This document shows positions 42,851 through 50,733 of a stretch of DNA of 64,000 nucleotides, piece by piece (positions within the stretch are counted from its first letter, which is position 1; every line of letters begins with the position of its first letter). The stretch comes from JBKQHQ01 sp052148715 (lineage in GTDB: Bacteria > Pseudomonadota > Alphaproteobacteria > Rhizobiales > Xanthobacteraceae). A model generated the notes under the pieces. It saw only the letters and a program-made list of their open reading frames with translations. It searched no databases and was not told the DNA's origin. Both the position numbers and the translations under genes were made by a program. Location: contig JBKQHQ010000144.1 of NCBI GenBank assembly GCA_052148715.1, positions 14,271 through 78,270 on the forward strand, in the 5' to 3' direction.

Positions 42851-43555
42851 TCAAACCGCGAGATAGGTGTCGCGGATCTCGGGGCTGGCCTCAAGCTCCG
42901 CCATCGTTCCGCCGAAGCGGATACGGCCCTTCTCGATGATATAGACTCGATCCGAGATGAGCTTGGCGAAATGCAAGTTCTGCTCGGACAACACGACGCT
43001 CAGACCCTCGCGCTTCAGGGCGAGGATGGCGCGCGCCATCTGCTCGACGATTTTTGGCGCGAGGCCTTCCGACGGCTCGTCGAGCAGCACAAGCGAAGGG
43101 TTGCCCATCAGCGTGCGCGCGATGGTCAGCATCTGCTGCTCGCCGCCACTCACGCGGCCGCCCGGGCGGTCACGCATTTCGGCGAGGTTGGGAAACAGCG
43201 TGAACAACTTTTCCCGCGTCCAGGTCGGCGCCGTGGGCCGCGGCGCCTGCTCGCCGACCATCAGATTCTCGTCCACGGTGAGCTCGGAGAAAATCCGCCG
43301 ATCTTCCGGCACGTAGCCAAGGCCGCGGCGCGCGATTTGGTGGGTCGGCAGTCGCGATATATCCTCGCCGTCGAAGACGATCCGGCCTTCGCGCGATGCG
43401 ACGAGACCGACAATCGAGCGCAGCGTCGTGCTCTTGCCCGCGCCGTTGCGGCCGAGGAGGGCGATCACCTCGCGTTCGGGGACATCGAGCCCTATGTCGA
43501 ACAGGATATGGGCCGGTCCGTAGCGGCTGTTGAGACCGGAGACCGAGAGCCTCAT
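42851..43555 (-). CDS. livF: LIV-type ABC transporter ATP-binding protein (LivF)
   Basis: A 234-residue ATPase: Walker A LGRNGAGKSTTLRS, signature VSGGEQQMLTIARTLM, Walker B LVLLDEPSEGLAP. Its ATG overlaps the livG stop (ATGA). Last gene of the operon. The transporter class carries branched amino acids in some bacteria and aromatic or heterocyclic carboxylates in others. Confidence 0.88.
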   Translation of the reverse strand: MRLSVSGLNSRYGPAHILFDIGLDVPEREVIALLGRNGAGKSTTLRSIVGLVASREGRIVFDGEDISRLPTHQIARRGLGYVPEDRRIFSELTVDENLMVGEQAPRPTAPTWTREKLFTLFPNLAEMRDRPGGRVSGGEQQMLTIARTLMGNPSLVLLDEPSEGLAPKIVEQMARAILALKREGLSVVLSEQNLHFAKLISDRVYIIEKGRIRFGGTMAELEASPEIRDTYLAV

Positions 43556-44343
43556 GCGGGTGCACCCTCGATATTGCGCGCATCGTAGACCGTGCCGTCG
43601 CCGAGATAGACGGTCCGCACGTCGGGGTTGCGGCGGACCTCCTCCGGCGTGCCGCGGGCGATCAGCACGCCGCGATCGAGCACCATGATGCGGTCCGCGT
43701 GCTCGAACACGACATCCATGTCGTGCTCGGTAAAGAGGACCCCGATCGATTGCTCGCGGGCAATGCGCGCGGTCAGGCGCATCAGCTCCGTGCGCTCCTT
43801 CGGCGCCATGCCGGCGGTCGGCTCATCCATCAGCAGGAGTTTCGGTTTGTTGGCGAGCGCGATAGCGAGTTCGAGGCGCTTGAGATTGCCATAGGCAAGC
43901 TCGCCGCACGGCCGTTCGGCTTCATCGAGCATGCCGACAAGATCGAGGAGTTGGTCGGCCTCCGCTTGATGACAGCGGCCGGCAAAGCGATGCAGCATGA
44001 AAAGCTCACGATAGTCGGACAGCAACGCCACCTGCACGTTCTCGCGCACCGTCATCGACGCGAATGTCGCGGTGATCTGAAACGTCCGGCCGACGCCGAG
44101 GCGCCAGATGGCGCGCGGCGGCGTCCCGGTCGTGTCGTGATCGAGGATGCGGATGCGGCCGACATCGGGCGGGATTTGCCCGCTGAGCATGTTGAAGCAG
44201 GTGCTCTTGCCGGCGCCGTTCGGGCCGATGAGCGCGAGAATCTCGCCGGCGTCGAGCGCGAAGGATACGTCCCTGACCGCGTGGACGCCGCCATACGACT
44301 TCGACAGTCGTTCGGCCAGTAAGAGCGGTGCACCGGCGGTCAT
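43552..44343 (-). CDS. livG: LIV-type ABC transporter ATP-binding protein (LivG)
   Basis: A 263-residue ATPase: Walker A IGPNGAGKSTCFNMLSG, Walker B LLLMDEPTAGM and the switch His in LFTEHDMDVVF. The signature reads LAYGNLKRLELA, where most relatives have SYG-x-Q-R; this is a mild departure. ATGA overlaps join it to the permease upstream and to livF downstream. Confidence 0.87.
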   Translation of the reverse strand: MTAGAPLLLAERLSKSYGGVHAVRDVSFALDAGEILALIGPNGAGKSTCFNMLSGQIPPDVGRIRILDHDTTGTPPRAIWRLGVGRTFQITATFASMTVRENVQVALLSDYRELFMLHRFAGRCHQAEADQLLDLVGMLDEAERPCGELAYGNLKRLELAIALANKPKLLLMDEPTAGMAPKERTELMRLTARIAREQSIGVLFTEHDMDVVFEHADRIMVLDRGVLIARGTPEEVRRNPDVRTVYLGDGTVYDARNIEGAPA

Positions 44344-46226
44344 TGCGCGGCTTCCATCTTTGCCTGGCCGAGCTTCGCCTTGCCGCTTCGCGCCAGCCCG
44401 CGCGACATCAGCTCCTCGGTGAACCCGACGATGCCTTTCGGGAACGCGACGACGAGCCCCACGATGATCAGGCCGAGGACCAGCTTGGAATAGTCGGTCT
44501 GGCTCATGAGCCAGATGGCGAGCGTCTTGTAGACGACAGCGCCGACGATGGCGCCGGAAACGGTCTCGATGCCGCCGAGCAGCACCATCACGAGCCCATC
44601 GACCGAATTGGAGATCGCCAGGTTTTCAGGAAACACGCTGCCCTTGAGAAATGCGAGGAGGGCGCCGGCGAAGGCTGCGAACGTGCCGGCGATCGCGAAG
44701 GCGATCCATTGCGTCGTCTTGCGGTCGATACCGATCGCCTCCGCCCGCAAGACGGAATCCCGCGTTGCCCGCAAGCCGTAGCCGAACGGCGCGAACACGA
44801 GCACGCGCAGCGCCGCGATGGCCAGAACGGCGACGGCGAGCGTGAGATAGTAGAAGCCGGTCGGGTTGGCCGCCCACGCCGACGGCCATACGCCGAGAAT
44901 GCCGTTGTCGCCGCCGGTGACCTCGATCCACTGGACGGCGATCGACCAGGCGATCTGCGCGAAGGCAAGCGTCAGCATCGCGAAATAGACCCCGGACAGG
45001 CGCACGCAAAACCAACCGCACACGATCGCGCCGCCAAGCCCGAGCAAGGGGCCGAGCAGCAAAGCGAGCTCCATCGGCAAGCCGGCACCCTTGGCGAGGA
45101 ACGCCGCGCCATAGGCGCCGAGCCCGAAATAGGCGGCATGGCCGAACGAGGCGAGCCCGCCGACCGTCATCAGGAATTGGAGGCTTGCGGCGAACAGCGT
45201 GAAGATGAGAATCTCCGCGCCGACGGTAAGCGCATATTTGCCGGCGCAGAGCGGCAACGCGGCCGCCACGGCGACGATCGCCGCCACGGCAATCCGTTCG
45301 CGCGTCGTCATCGGCCGCCACGGTCGAATGCTGAGGCCCACGGTCTGACGCACCGGTCCCTCGGGCCGGCCGAGCAGCCCGAAGGGGCGTACGACCAGCA
45401 CGCAGGCCATGACGAGGAAGACGAGAACGAGCGAAATTTTTGGAAAGATCAGGATGCCGAAGGCGTTGAGCTCCGACACGATCACCGCGGCGATGAAGGC
45501 GCCGAGCACGTTGCCGAGTCCGCCGATCACGACCACGACGAACACCTCGACGATGATGCTCAGATCCATCGCGTGGCTCGCCGCGTCGCGCGGGATCTGC
45601 AACGCGCCGCCGAAGCCCGCCAAGAAGACGCCGAGTGCAAAGACGCTGGTGAACAGCCATTTCTGATTGACGCCCAGCGCGGCCACCATGTCGCGGTCCT
45701 GCGTCGCCGCCCGCACGAGGACGCCCCAGCGCGTCCGGTAGAAGATTAGCCAAAGCACGCCGAGAACCGCAGGCCCGAGCCCGACGAGCAGCAGATCGTA
45801 GGCCGGAACGGCGAGGCCCAGAATATCGACGGCGCCGCGAAAACCCGGCGCGCGGGGGCCAACCAGATCCTCCGGTCCCCAGATCAGGAGAACGAGGTCC
45901 TCGACGACCAGTGTCACGCCAAAGGTCGCCAGCAGCTGAAACAGCTCTGGTGCGCGATAGATGCGGCGCAGCAGAACCATCTCGAGGAGCGTGCCGAGCA
46001 GCGCGGTGGCGAGCGCCGCGGCGACGAGCCCGCCCCAGAAGCCAACTGCGCCGGCGAAGCGCTGCGTCAAGGTGTAGGCGATGTAGGCGCCGATCATATA
46101 GAAGGCGCCGTGCGCGAAATTCACGATCCGCGTCACGCCGAAGATGATCGACAGGCCCGACGCCACGAGAAACAACGAGGAGGCGGACGCTAGTCCCGTC
46201 AGAAACTGGACGACCAGGAATTCCAC
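44340..46226 (-). CDS. Fused LivH-LivM ABC transporter permease
   Basis: A 628-residue membrane protein that joins both permeases of a LIV-type transporter. Residues about 1-290 are LivH-like (LVASGLSIIFGVTRIVNFAHGAFYMIGAY, then VIGGLGNVLGAFIAAVIVS). Residues about 305-610 are LivM-like (GLASFGHAAYFGLGAYGAAFLA, VLLGGIETVSGAIVGAVVYK). About 16-18 membrane segments are predicted. The fusion is continuous, with no stop or frameshift between halves. Overlaps livG by ATGA; a repeat lies between it and the upstream binding-protein gene. Confidence 0.88.
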   Translation of the reverse strand: MEFLVVQFLTGLASASSLFLVASGLSIIFGVTRIVNFAHGAFYMIGAYIAYTLTQRFAGAVGFWGGLVAAALATALLGTLLEMVLLRRIYRAPELFQLLATFGVTLVVEDLVLLIWGPEDLVGPRAPGFRGAVDILGLAVPAYDLLLVGLGPAVLGVLWLIFYRTRWGVLVRAATQDRDMVAALGVNQKWLFTSVFALGVFLAGFGGALQIPRDAASHAMDLSIIVEVFVVVVIGGLGNVLGAFIAAVIVSELNAFGILIFPKISLVLVFLVMACVLVVRPFGLLGRPEGPVRQTVGLSIRPWRPMTTRERIAVAAIVAVAAALPLCAGKYALTVGAEILIFTLFAASLQFLMTVGGLASFGHAAYFGLGAYGAAFLAKGAGLPMELALLLGPLLGLGGAIVCGWFCVRLSGVYFAMLTLAFAQIAWSIAVQWIEVTGGDNGILGVWPSAWAANPTGFYYLTLAVAVLAIAALRVLVFAPFGYGLRATRDSVLRAEAIGIDRKTTQWIAFAIAGTFAAFAGALLAFLKGSVFPENLAISNSVDGLVMVLLGGIETVSGAIVGAVVYKTLAIWLMSQTDYSKLVLGLIIVGLVVAFPKGIVGFTEELMSRGLARSGKAKLGQAKMEAAQ

Positions 46227-46270
46227 GGAAGACCTTCTGCCCTACGCTGCTCGCAGCCAACAATCGCTCC

Positions 46271-46357
46271 CGTCATGGCCTTGCCTGTCACGGCCATCCA
46301 CGACTTTTGACGCGGCGAAGCAAGTCGTGGATGGCCGGAACAGGTCCGGCCATGACG
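46271..46357. repeat. Large palindrome (CGTCATGGCC type)
   Basis: CGTCATGGCC...ATCCACGACTT (46271-46306) pairs with AAGTCGTGGAT...GGCCATGACG (46322-46357), giving arms of about 36 bp with a few mismatches. It lies inside the operon between the binding-protein and permease genes, a place where a stem can protect the upstream message or lower expression of the permease. Confidence 0.75.
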
Positions 46358-46370
46358 CGGAAGAACCGCG

Positions 46371-47576
46371 TCAGTTCGACGGGCGCATCGATTTCGTTTC
46401 CTCCTCGCTCGGCAGGTATTTGGCGCCGTCGCGGTAGGTGACGTCGACCAGCACGCCCTTGCCGTCCTTCAGGGCGGTCTTGCCGACGAAGGTGCCGAGC
46501 GTCGATTGATGATCGACCTTGCGATAGACGATCGACCCGAACGGAGTCATCACGCCGATGCCCTCGGCCGCGTCGACGAGCTTTTCGGTATCGGTCGAAC
46601 CGGCCTTGGCGATGATGGCCGCGATCGACTTAAAGGTCGTGTAACCGACGACCGAGCCGAGCCGCGGATAGTCGTTGAATTTCGCCTGATAGGCCTTGAG
46701 GAAGGCGTCATGCTCGGGCGTGTTGACCGCGCTCCACGGATAGCCGGTGACGATCCAGCCGGTCGGGGTCTCCTCCTTCAGCGGATCGAGATATTCGGGC
46801 TCGCCGGTGAGAAAACTCACCACGGCGCGGTCCTTGAACAGGCCGCGCGTGTTGCCCTCGCGCACGAACTTCACGAGGTCGGCGCCGAAGGTGACGTTGA
46901 GGATCGCGTCAGGCGACTTGCTGGCGAGCGCCTGGACGAACGCGCCGGCGTCGATCTTGCCTTGCGGCGGCCACTGCTCGTCGACCCACTCGATGTCGGG
47001 GCGCTTGGCCGAGAGGAGCTTTTTGAAGACGGCAACGGCCGACTGGCCATATTCGTAGTTGGGCGCGATCGTCGCCCATTTCTTGGCCGGGAGCTTGGCC
47101 GCTTCCTCGGCCAGCATGGCGGCCTGCACATAGTTGGAGGGTCGCAAGCGAAAGACGTAGCGGTGCCCCTGGCTCCAGGTCACGGCGTCGGTCAAAGGCT
47201 CGGCGGCGAGGAAAAACACCTTTTTCTGCTTGGCAAAGTCGGACACGGCGAGCCCGATATTGGAGAAGAAGGTGCCGGCGAGCAGCACGACCTCATCCTT
47301 CGAGACGAGCTCGTTTGCCGCGGTCACGGCGTCGGCCGGCTTGCCGCCGTCATCCTTGGAGATGACGACGAGCTTCTTGCCGAGCACGCCGCCTGCCGCA
47401 TTGATCTCTTCGACCGCGAGCTGCCAGCCTTTGCGATAGGGCTCCGTGAAGGCCGGAAGCCCCGAATAGCTGTTGATCTCGCCGATCTTGATCTCGCTTT
47501 GCGCACGGGCCGCCGTCGTGGCCCCCGCGGCGATGAGCAGTGCGAGCACCGCCGACAAGCGCAATCCAGATTTCAT
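46371..47576 (-). CDS. LIV-type ABC transporter substrate-binding protein
   Basis: A 401-residue periplasmic binding protein: signal peptide KSGLRLSAVLALLIAAGATTAARA, then a LivK-type fold (IKIGEINSYSGLPAFTEPYRKGWQLAVEEINAAGGVLGKK). The QSEIKIGEINSYSG start differs from amino-acid binders and is seen in proteins linked to aromatic and heterocyclic uptake. CAGAAGGAGAGCAAG precedes ATG 47576. It lies 51 bases after DUF1185 and completes the transporter with the fused permease and LivGF. Confidence 0.85.
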   Translation of the reverse strand: MKSGLRLSAVLALLIAAGATTAARAQSEIKIGEINSYSGLPAFTEPYRKGWQLAVEEINAAGGVLGKKLVVISKDDGGKPADAVTAANELVSKDEVVLLAGTFFSNIGLAVSDFAKQKKVFFLAAEPLTDAVTWSQGHRYVFRLRPSNYVQAAMLAEEAAKLPAKKWATIAPNYEYGQSAVAVFKKLLSAKRPDIEWVDEQWPPQGKIDAGAFVQALASKSPDAILNVTFGADLVKFVREGNTRGLFKDRAVVSFLTGEPEYLDPLKEETPTGWIVTGYPWSAVNTPEHDAFLKAYQAKFNDYPRLGSVVGYTTFKSIAAIIAKAGSTDTEKLVDAAEGIGVMTPFGSIVYRKVDHQSTLGTFVGKTALKDGKGVLVDVTYRDGAKYLPSEEETKSMRPSN

Positions 47577-47627
47577 CTTGCTCTCCTTCTGTTTGCGAGG
47601 ATGTCGCTCGACCGCCACCGGCGCGGC

Positions 47628-48212
47628 CTAGCGCAATCCGTCTTCGCCTTTGATCTGATCCTTCGTCAGCCCGCCGACCCGCGGCAGCGGCCTCCCTCCA
47701 TCGGTGACCGCGACCGCGACCACGATCTCGTTGGCGCCCGGCGCATCGGTGATGCGCACCTCCATGCCGTCGAAATGGCTGCGCACGAAGGCGGCGTCCT
47801 TGTGCCCGAGCGGGACGTCGAGCGGAACGCCGGGCCCGCCGCGTTTTTTCGATGACGGGATCAGGGCCGCACCCTTGCCGAGGATTTTCCGCAAGGGCGC
47901 GCCGAGCTTTGGATGCAGGATGGCGGCGGCATGCTCGAGCTCACCGTTTTCACCGACCGCCGCCGCCTTGCCGTAACTTTCCGCCTTCGCGCCGGGAATC
48001 CCCAACGCCGCGACCGCGCGTTCGCCCAAGAGCTGGCCGAGCTCCTCACCGATATCGATCAGGGGACTGAGATCCTCGACATATCGCCCCGCGAACGGGT
48101 TTTCGATCACCGCGACGGCCGCCGCCCGGCGCACCGGCGGGTCGACCGGCCGACCCATCTCGCTGCGGGTCTCCTCGACGATGGTCACGATTTTTCGCAC
48201 CTTGCTCTTCAA
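47628..48212 (-). CDS. DUF1185 (amino acid synthesis family) protein
   Basis: A 194-residue protein of the family labelled amino acid synthesis (DUF1185, AA_synth): VRKIVTIVEETRSEMGRPVDPPVRRAAAVAVIENPFAGRYVEDLSPLI is the signature start, and GKAAAVGENGELEHAAAILHPKLGAPLR the middle. No reaction is established for it. It starts with TTG overlapping the UPF0280 stop (TTGA), with GGAGGGG as ribosome site. The context suggests a step or accessory role in N-heterocycle breakdown, possibly after ring reduction. Confidence 0.8.
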   Translation of the reverse strand: MKSKVRKIVTIVEETRSEMGRPVDPPVRRAAAVAVIENPFAGRYVEDLSPLIDIGEELGQLLGERAVAALGIPGAKAESYGKAAAVGENGELEHAAAILHPKLGAPLRKILGKGAALIPSSKKRGGPGVPLDVPLGHKDAAFVRSHFDGMEVRITDAPGANEIVVAVAVTDGGRPLPRVGGLTKDQIKGEDGLR

Positions 48213-49237
48213 CGGAGCCCCTCCTCCATTTCATAACGATGTTTATCGTTGTCATCGCCCGCGCAGGCGGGCGACCCAGTAACCACTGCGTCGCGAAGGA
48301 GGCATGGCCTGGGCTCCATTCGCTTGGCACACGGCGTACTGGGTGCCCCGTCTTCGCGGGGCATGACGAATGAGAGGTCGACGAGCGGAGGGGAGCAACG
48401 CTGTTCGTCGACGACCTGCGTCGTTCCTTGCAAATGCAGTGCCGCGGCGATGATCGGCCCGTCGGCGATCAGATCACGGGCGCGGGCGGCGCCGGCCGCG
48501 AGGGCTTGCGCGATTTCGACGGCGGACAGCGCCGCGACCGTCCGCGTGACGAGGCGGGCTCCGAGATCGTTGTCCGGCGCCAGCTCAGCCGCCGGCCGTC
48601 GCCCAACGGCGGGGTGGTTGGGCAGGTCGACTGCATTGGCAACAATGGTGGCCGCCGCATCGGCCTGCGCAGCCGAGCGCGCGAGCACCGTGACGGCATC
48701 GGCGATGCCGAGCGAGAAGCTGCGGCCGCGCCAGCCGCTCGTGGCGAGCCCGCGGACCCGGTCCTCGGCGCGGAGCGTCAGGGCGCCGAACAGGCCCGGC
48801 CGATCCGGCCGGTCGACCATCCCGACCGTAAAACGCTCGCCCGGCGCAAGATGGAGCGCGATGTCGCCGCCGTTATTGACATAGGCGCGAGCAAGGTCTG
48901 CGGCGTCGGTCATGGCATCGAGGATTTCTTGCGCAACCGCACCGGCGACCGCAGCCATCGGCGTGATGAAGGTCGTGGGCGCAAAGGGCGCGACCGCATC
49001 ATGCATGCGCCGCGCTACGCTTCCTAGCAGCCGGCAATGATCGGGATCGACCGGCGCGCGCAATAGTGCGAGCTCAGCGCACAACTCGTCCAGCAGCCCG
49101 TCGAACCGCCGGGCAGCGGCGGCGTAGGCGGTCCGCACCGCATCGCTGCGTCCAAAGCCTTCGACGATGAGGTCGATCGGTCCGTCCTGCAAATGAAGCC
49201 GGCGACCGTCGGCCAGCATGGCGATCTGCTGCCTCAT
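48209..49237 (-). CDS. UPF0280 family protein with a repeat-encoded C-terminal tail
   Basis: A 342-residue protein. Residues about 1-288 match UPF0280: GRRLHLQDGPIDLIVEGFG, FITPMAAVAGAVAQEILDAM, ARAYVNNGGDIALHLAPGE and TSGWRGRSFSLGIADAVTVLA, a fold related to ApbE-like proteins; no reaction is known. Residues about 290-330 (VMPREDGAPSTPC..., VVTGSPACAGDDN) are read from a palindromic repeat, and the frame then reaches a stop that overlaps the next start. ATG 49237 overlaps the hnr stop as ATGA; ATG 49276 is an alternative. Confidence 0.78.
   Translation of the reverse strand: MRQQIAMLADGRRLHLQDGPIDLIVEGFGRSDAVRTAYAAAARRFDGLLDELCAELALLRAPVDPDHCRLLGSVARRMHDAVAPFAPTTFITPMAAVAGAVAQEILDAMTDAADLARAYVNNGGDIALHLAPGERFTVGMVDRPDRPGLFGALTLRAEDRVRGLATSGWRGRSFSLGIADAVTVLARSAAQADAAATIVANAVDLPNHPAVGRRPAAELAPDNDLGARLVTRTVAALSAVEIAQALAAGAARARDLIADGPIIAAALHLQGTTQVVDEQRCSPPLVDLSFVMPREDGAPSTPCAKRMEPRPCLLRDAVVTGSPACAGDDNDKHRYEMEEGLR
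48250..48369. repeat. Palindromic repeat inside the UPF0280 reading frame
   Basis: Arms TGTCATCGCCCGCGCAGGCG...CCCAGTA (48250-48281) and TACTGGGT...CGCGGGGCATGACGA (48337-48369) are inverted copies with some differences. The same type of element is normally intergenic in this group. Here it lies within the 3' part of a coding frame. Confidence 0.72.
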
Positions 49238-50733
49238 CCGTGCGATCTCCGCGCGACGTTTGGCGCGAGCGGCCATGGATTGTCGCCGCGCTGCGGGATC
49301 TGCCGCCGTGCAGTGTCGACGCCGAGCGAGGCGAGGGGGCGCACCTCGTCCATGTGGCCGCCGAGCGCCGCATAGTCGGCTAGCTTGAGCGTGAACTCGA
49401 TCGGCGCCACGAGCGCCGGCGTCGGCACGTAGCCGAAAGCGTTCTCCGGCACGCGGGCCACATCGACCATGAAGGTGATGCCGCCGCCCGGCCACACATA
49501 GACCGGCGCGCCGCCGCACGTCACATAGGTCAGCGCCTCCTTGACCGATCGGGTGAGGCGCACCGGATTTTCCGTCACGCCGGCGCGCAGCGATCCGCCG
49601 GCCCCGCCCATGAACAGTACGCTGCACAAAGCCGGCTCGCAGTTTTCCTTGATGCGCTCGACCGACTCCTGCAAGTTTTCCGGCAGGGAGCGCTCGATCG
49701 GCTTGAGCGCGTCATCAAGCTCGTAATAGCTGAATTGCTCGCCGGTGGTGCTCACCATCAGGAGCCTCATTCCGGCCCAAGCCTCCTTCGGGTCGAACGG
49801 CCCGAGGATTGCGAGCGGATCGGAGATGTTGGTGCCGCCCCAACCGGTGCCGGGCTCGGCGACCTGAAAATAGCGTCCCGGTGTGGAGCGCCGGCCCTTC
49901 AGCTTGATGCCGGTGTCGGGAATGCCCAAGACCTTGCCGGCCTGATGCTCGGACAGCACGCCGGTGATGTGATCGTCCACCACGACCACGTCGTCGACCT
50001 TACCGAGCCATTGCTTGGCGAACATGCCGATCGTCGCCGAGCCGCAGCCGACGCGCATGCGCTCCTCGGGCGCGCCGTTGACGATCGGCGGCAAGCCTGC
50101 CTGCACGACGACGGTGGCGCCGTCATCGATGGCAAGCTCCGCGGCCGCGCCATTGCACAGCGCCAACAGGGTGTCGCAGGTGACGCGTCCTTCCTTCTTG
50201 CTGCCGCCGGTCAGGTGATGGACACCGCCAAGCGAAAGCATCTGCGAGCCGTATTCACCGGTCGTCACGTGGCCGACCGGCTGACCCTCCGCGCGCACCA
50301 GGCTGCGCTCGGGGCCGAGATGACGGTCGGTGTCGATCTTCACCTTGACGCCGCAGTAGCTGAAAATGCCCTCGGTCACGACGGTCACCATGTCGACGCC
50401 GTCTACCTCCGACGAGACGATGAACGGCGCCGGCTTGTAGTCCGGATAGGTGGTGCCGGCGCCGATCGCGGTCACGAAGTTTTCCGGTGCGGCAACGATG
50501 CCGCCGTCCCAGTCGGCGTTCTTATGGAACGGGACGACGCTCATACCCTCCGTCAAGGCGCGGTCGAGAATCACGTGTGGGTCGAGGCGAACCAGCTTTC
50601 CGTCGTGATTGGCGTAACGGTCGCAGGCGCCGGCGGCGCCGGGTCTGATGTAGCACATCACCGGACAGGCATCGCAACGGATCTTATCGTCGCGCGCTGC
50701 GCCTTCGGCGGGATCGGCGGTGGTCTCAGCCAT
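49234..50733 (-). CDS. hnr: 6-hydroxynicotinate reductase-like iron-sulfur protein
   Basis: A 499-residue protein that resembles 6-hydroxynicotinate reductase (E. barkeri type), which reduces 6-hydroxynicotinate to 1,4,5,6-tetrahydro-6-oxonicotinate with reduced ferredoxin. The N-terminus has a four-cysteine cluster motif (RCDACPVMCYIRPGAAGACDRY). More cysteines lie in FSYCGVKVKID, RVTCDTLLALCNG, MRVGCGSATIG and ENCEPALC. Glycine-rich stretches (FMGGAGGSLRAG, VWPGGGITFMVD) may bind a flavin. ATG 50733 overlaps the preceding stop by 8 bases. No ferredoxin gene is adjacent. Confidence 0.72.
   Translation of the reverse strand: MAETTADPAEGAARDDKIRCDACPVMCYIRPGAAGACDRYANHDGKLVRLDPHVILDRALTEGMSVVPFHKNADWDGGIVAAPENFVTAIGAGTTYPDYKPAPFIVSSEVDGVDMVTVVTEGIFSYCGVKVKIDTDRHLGPERSLVRAEGQPVGHVTTGEYGSQMLSLGGVHHLTGGSKKEGRVTCDTLLALCNGAAAELAIDDGATVVVQAGLPPIVNGAPEERMRVGCGSATIGMFAKQWLGKVDDVVVVDDHITGVLSEHQAGKVLGIPDTGIKLKGRRSTPGRYFQVAEPGTGWGGTNISDPLAILGPFDPKEAWAGMRLLMVSTTGEQFSYYELDDALKPIERSLPENLQESVERIKENCEPALCSVLFMGGAGGSLRAGVTENPVRLTRSVKEALTYVTCGGAPVYVWPGGGITFMVDVARVPENAFGYVPTPALVAPIEFTLKLADYAALGGHMDEVRPLASLGVDTARRQIPQRGDNPWPLAPNVARRSHG

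Noticed and set aside
44328..45749. A 473-codon open frame on the plus strand opposite the fused Liv permease
   Set aside because: Composition is dominated by Glu, Arg, Asp and His repeats mirroring hydrophobic codons on the other strand; no domain.
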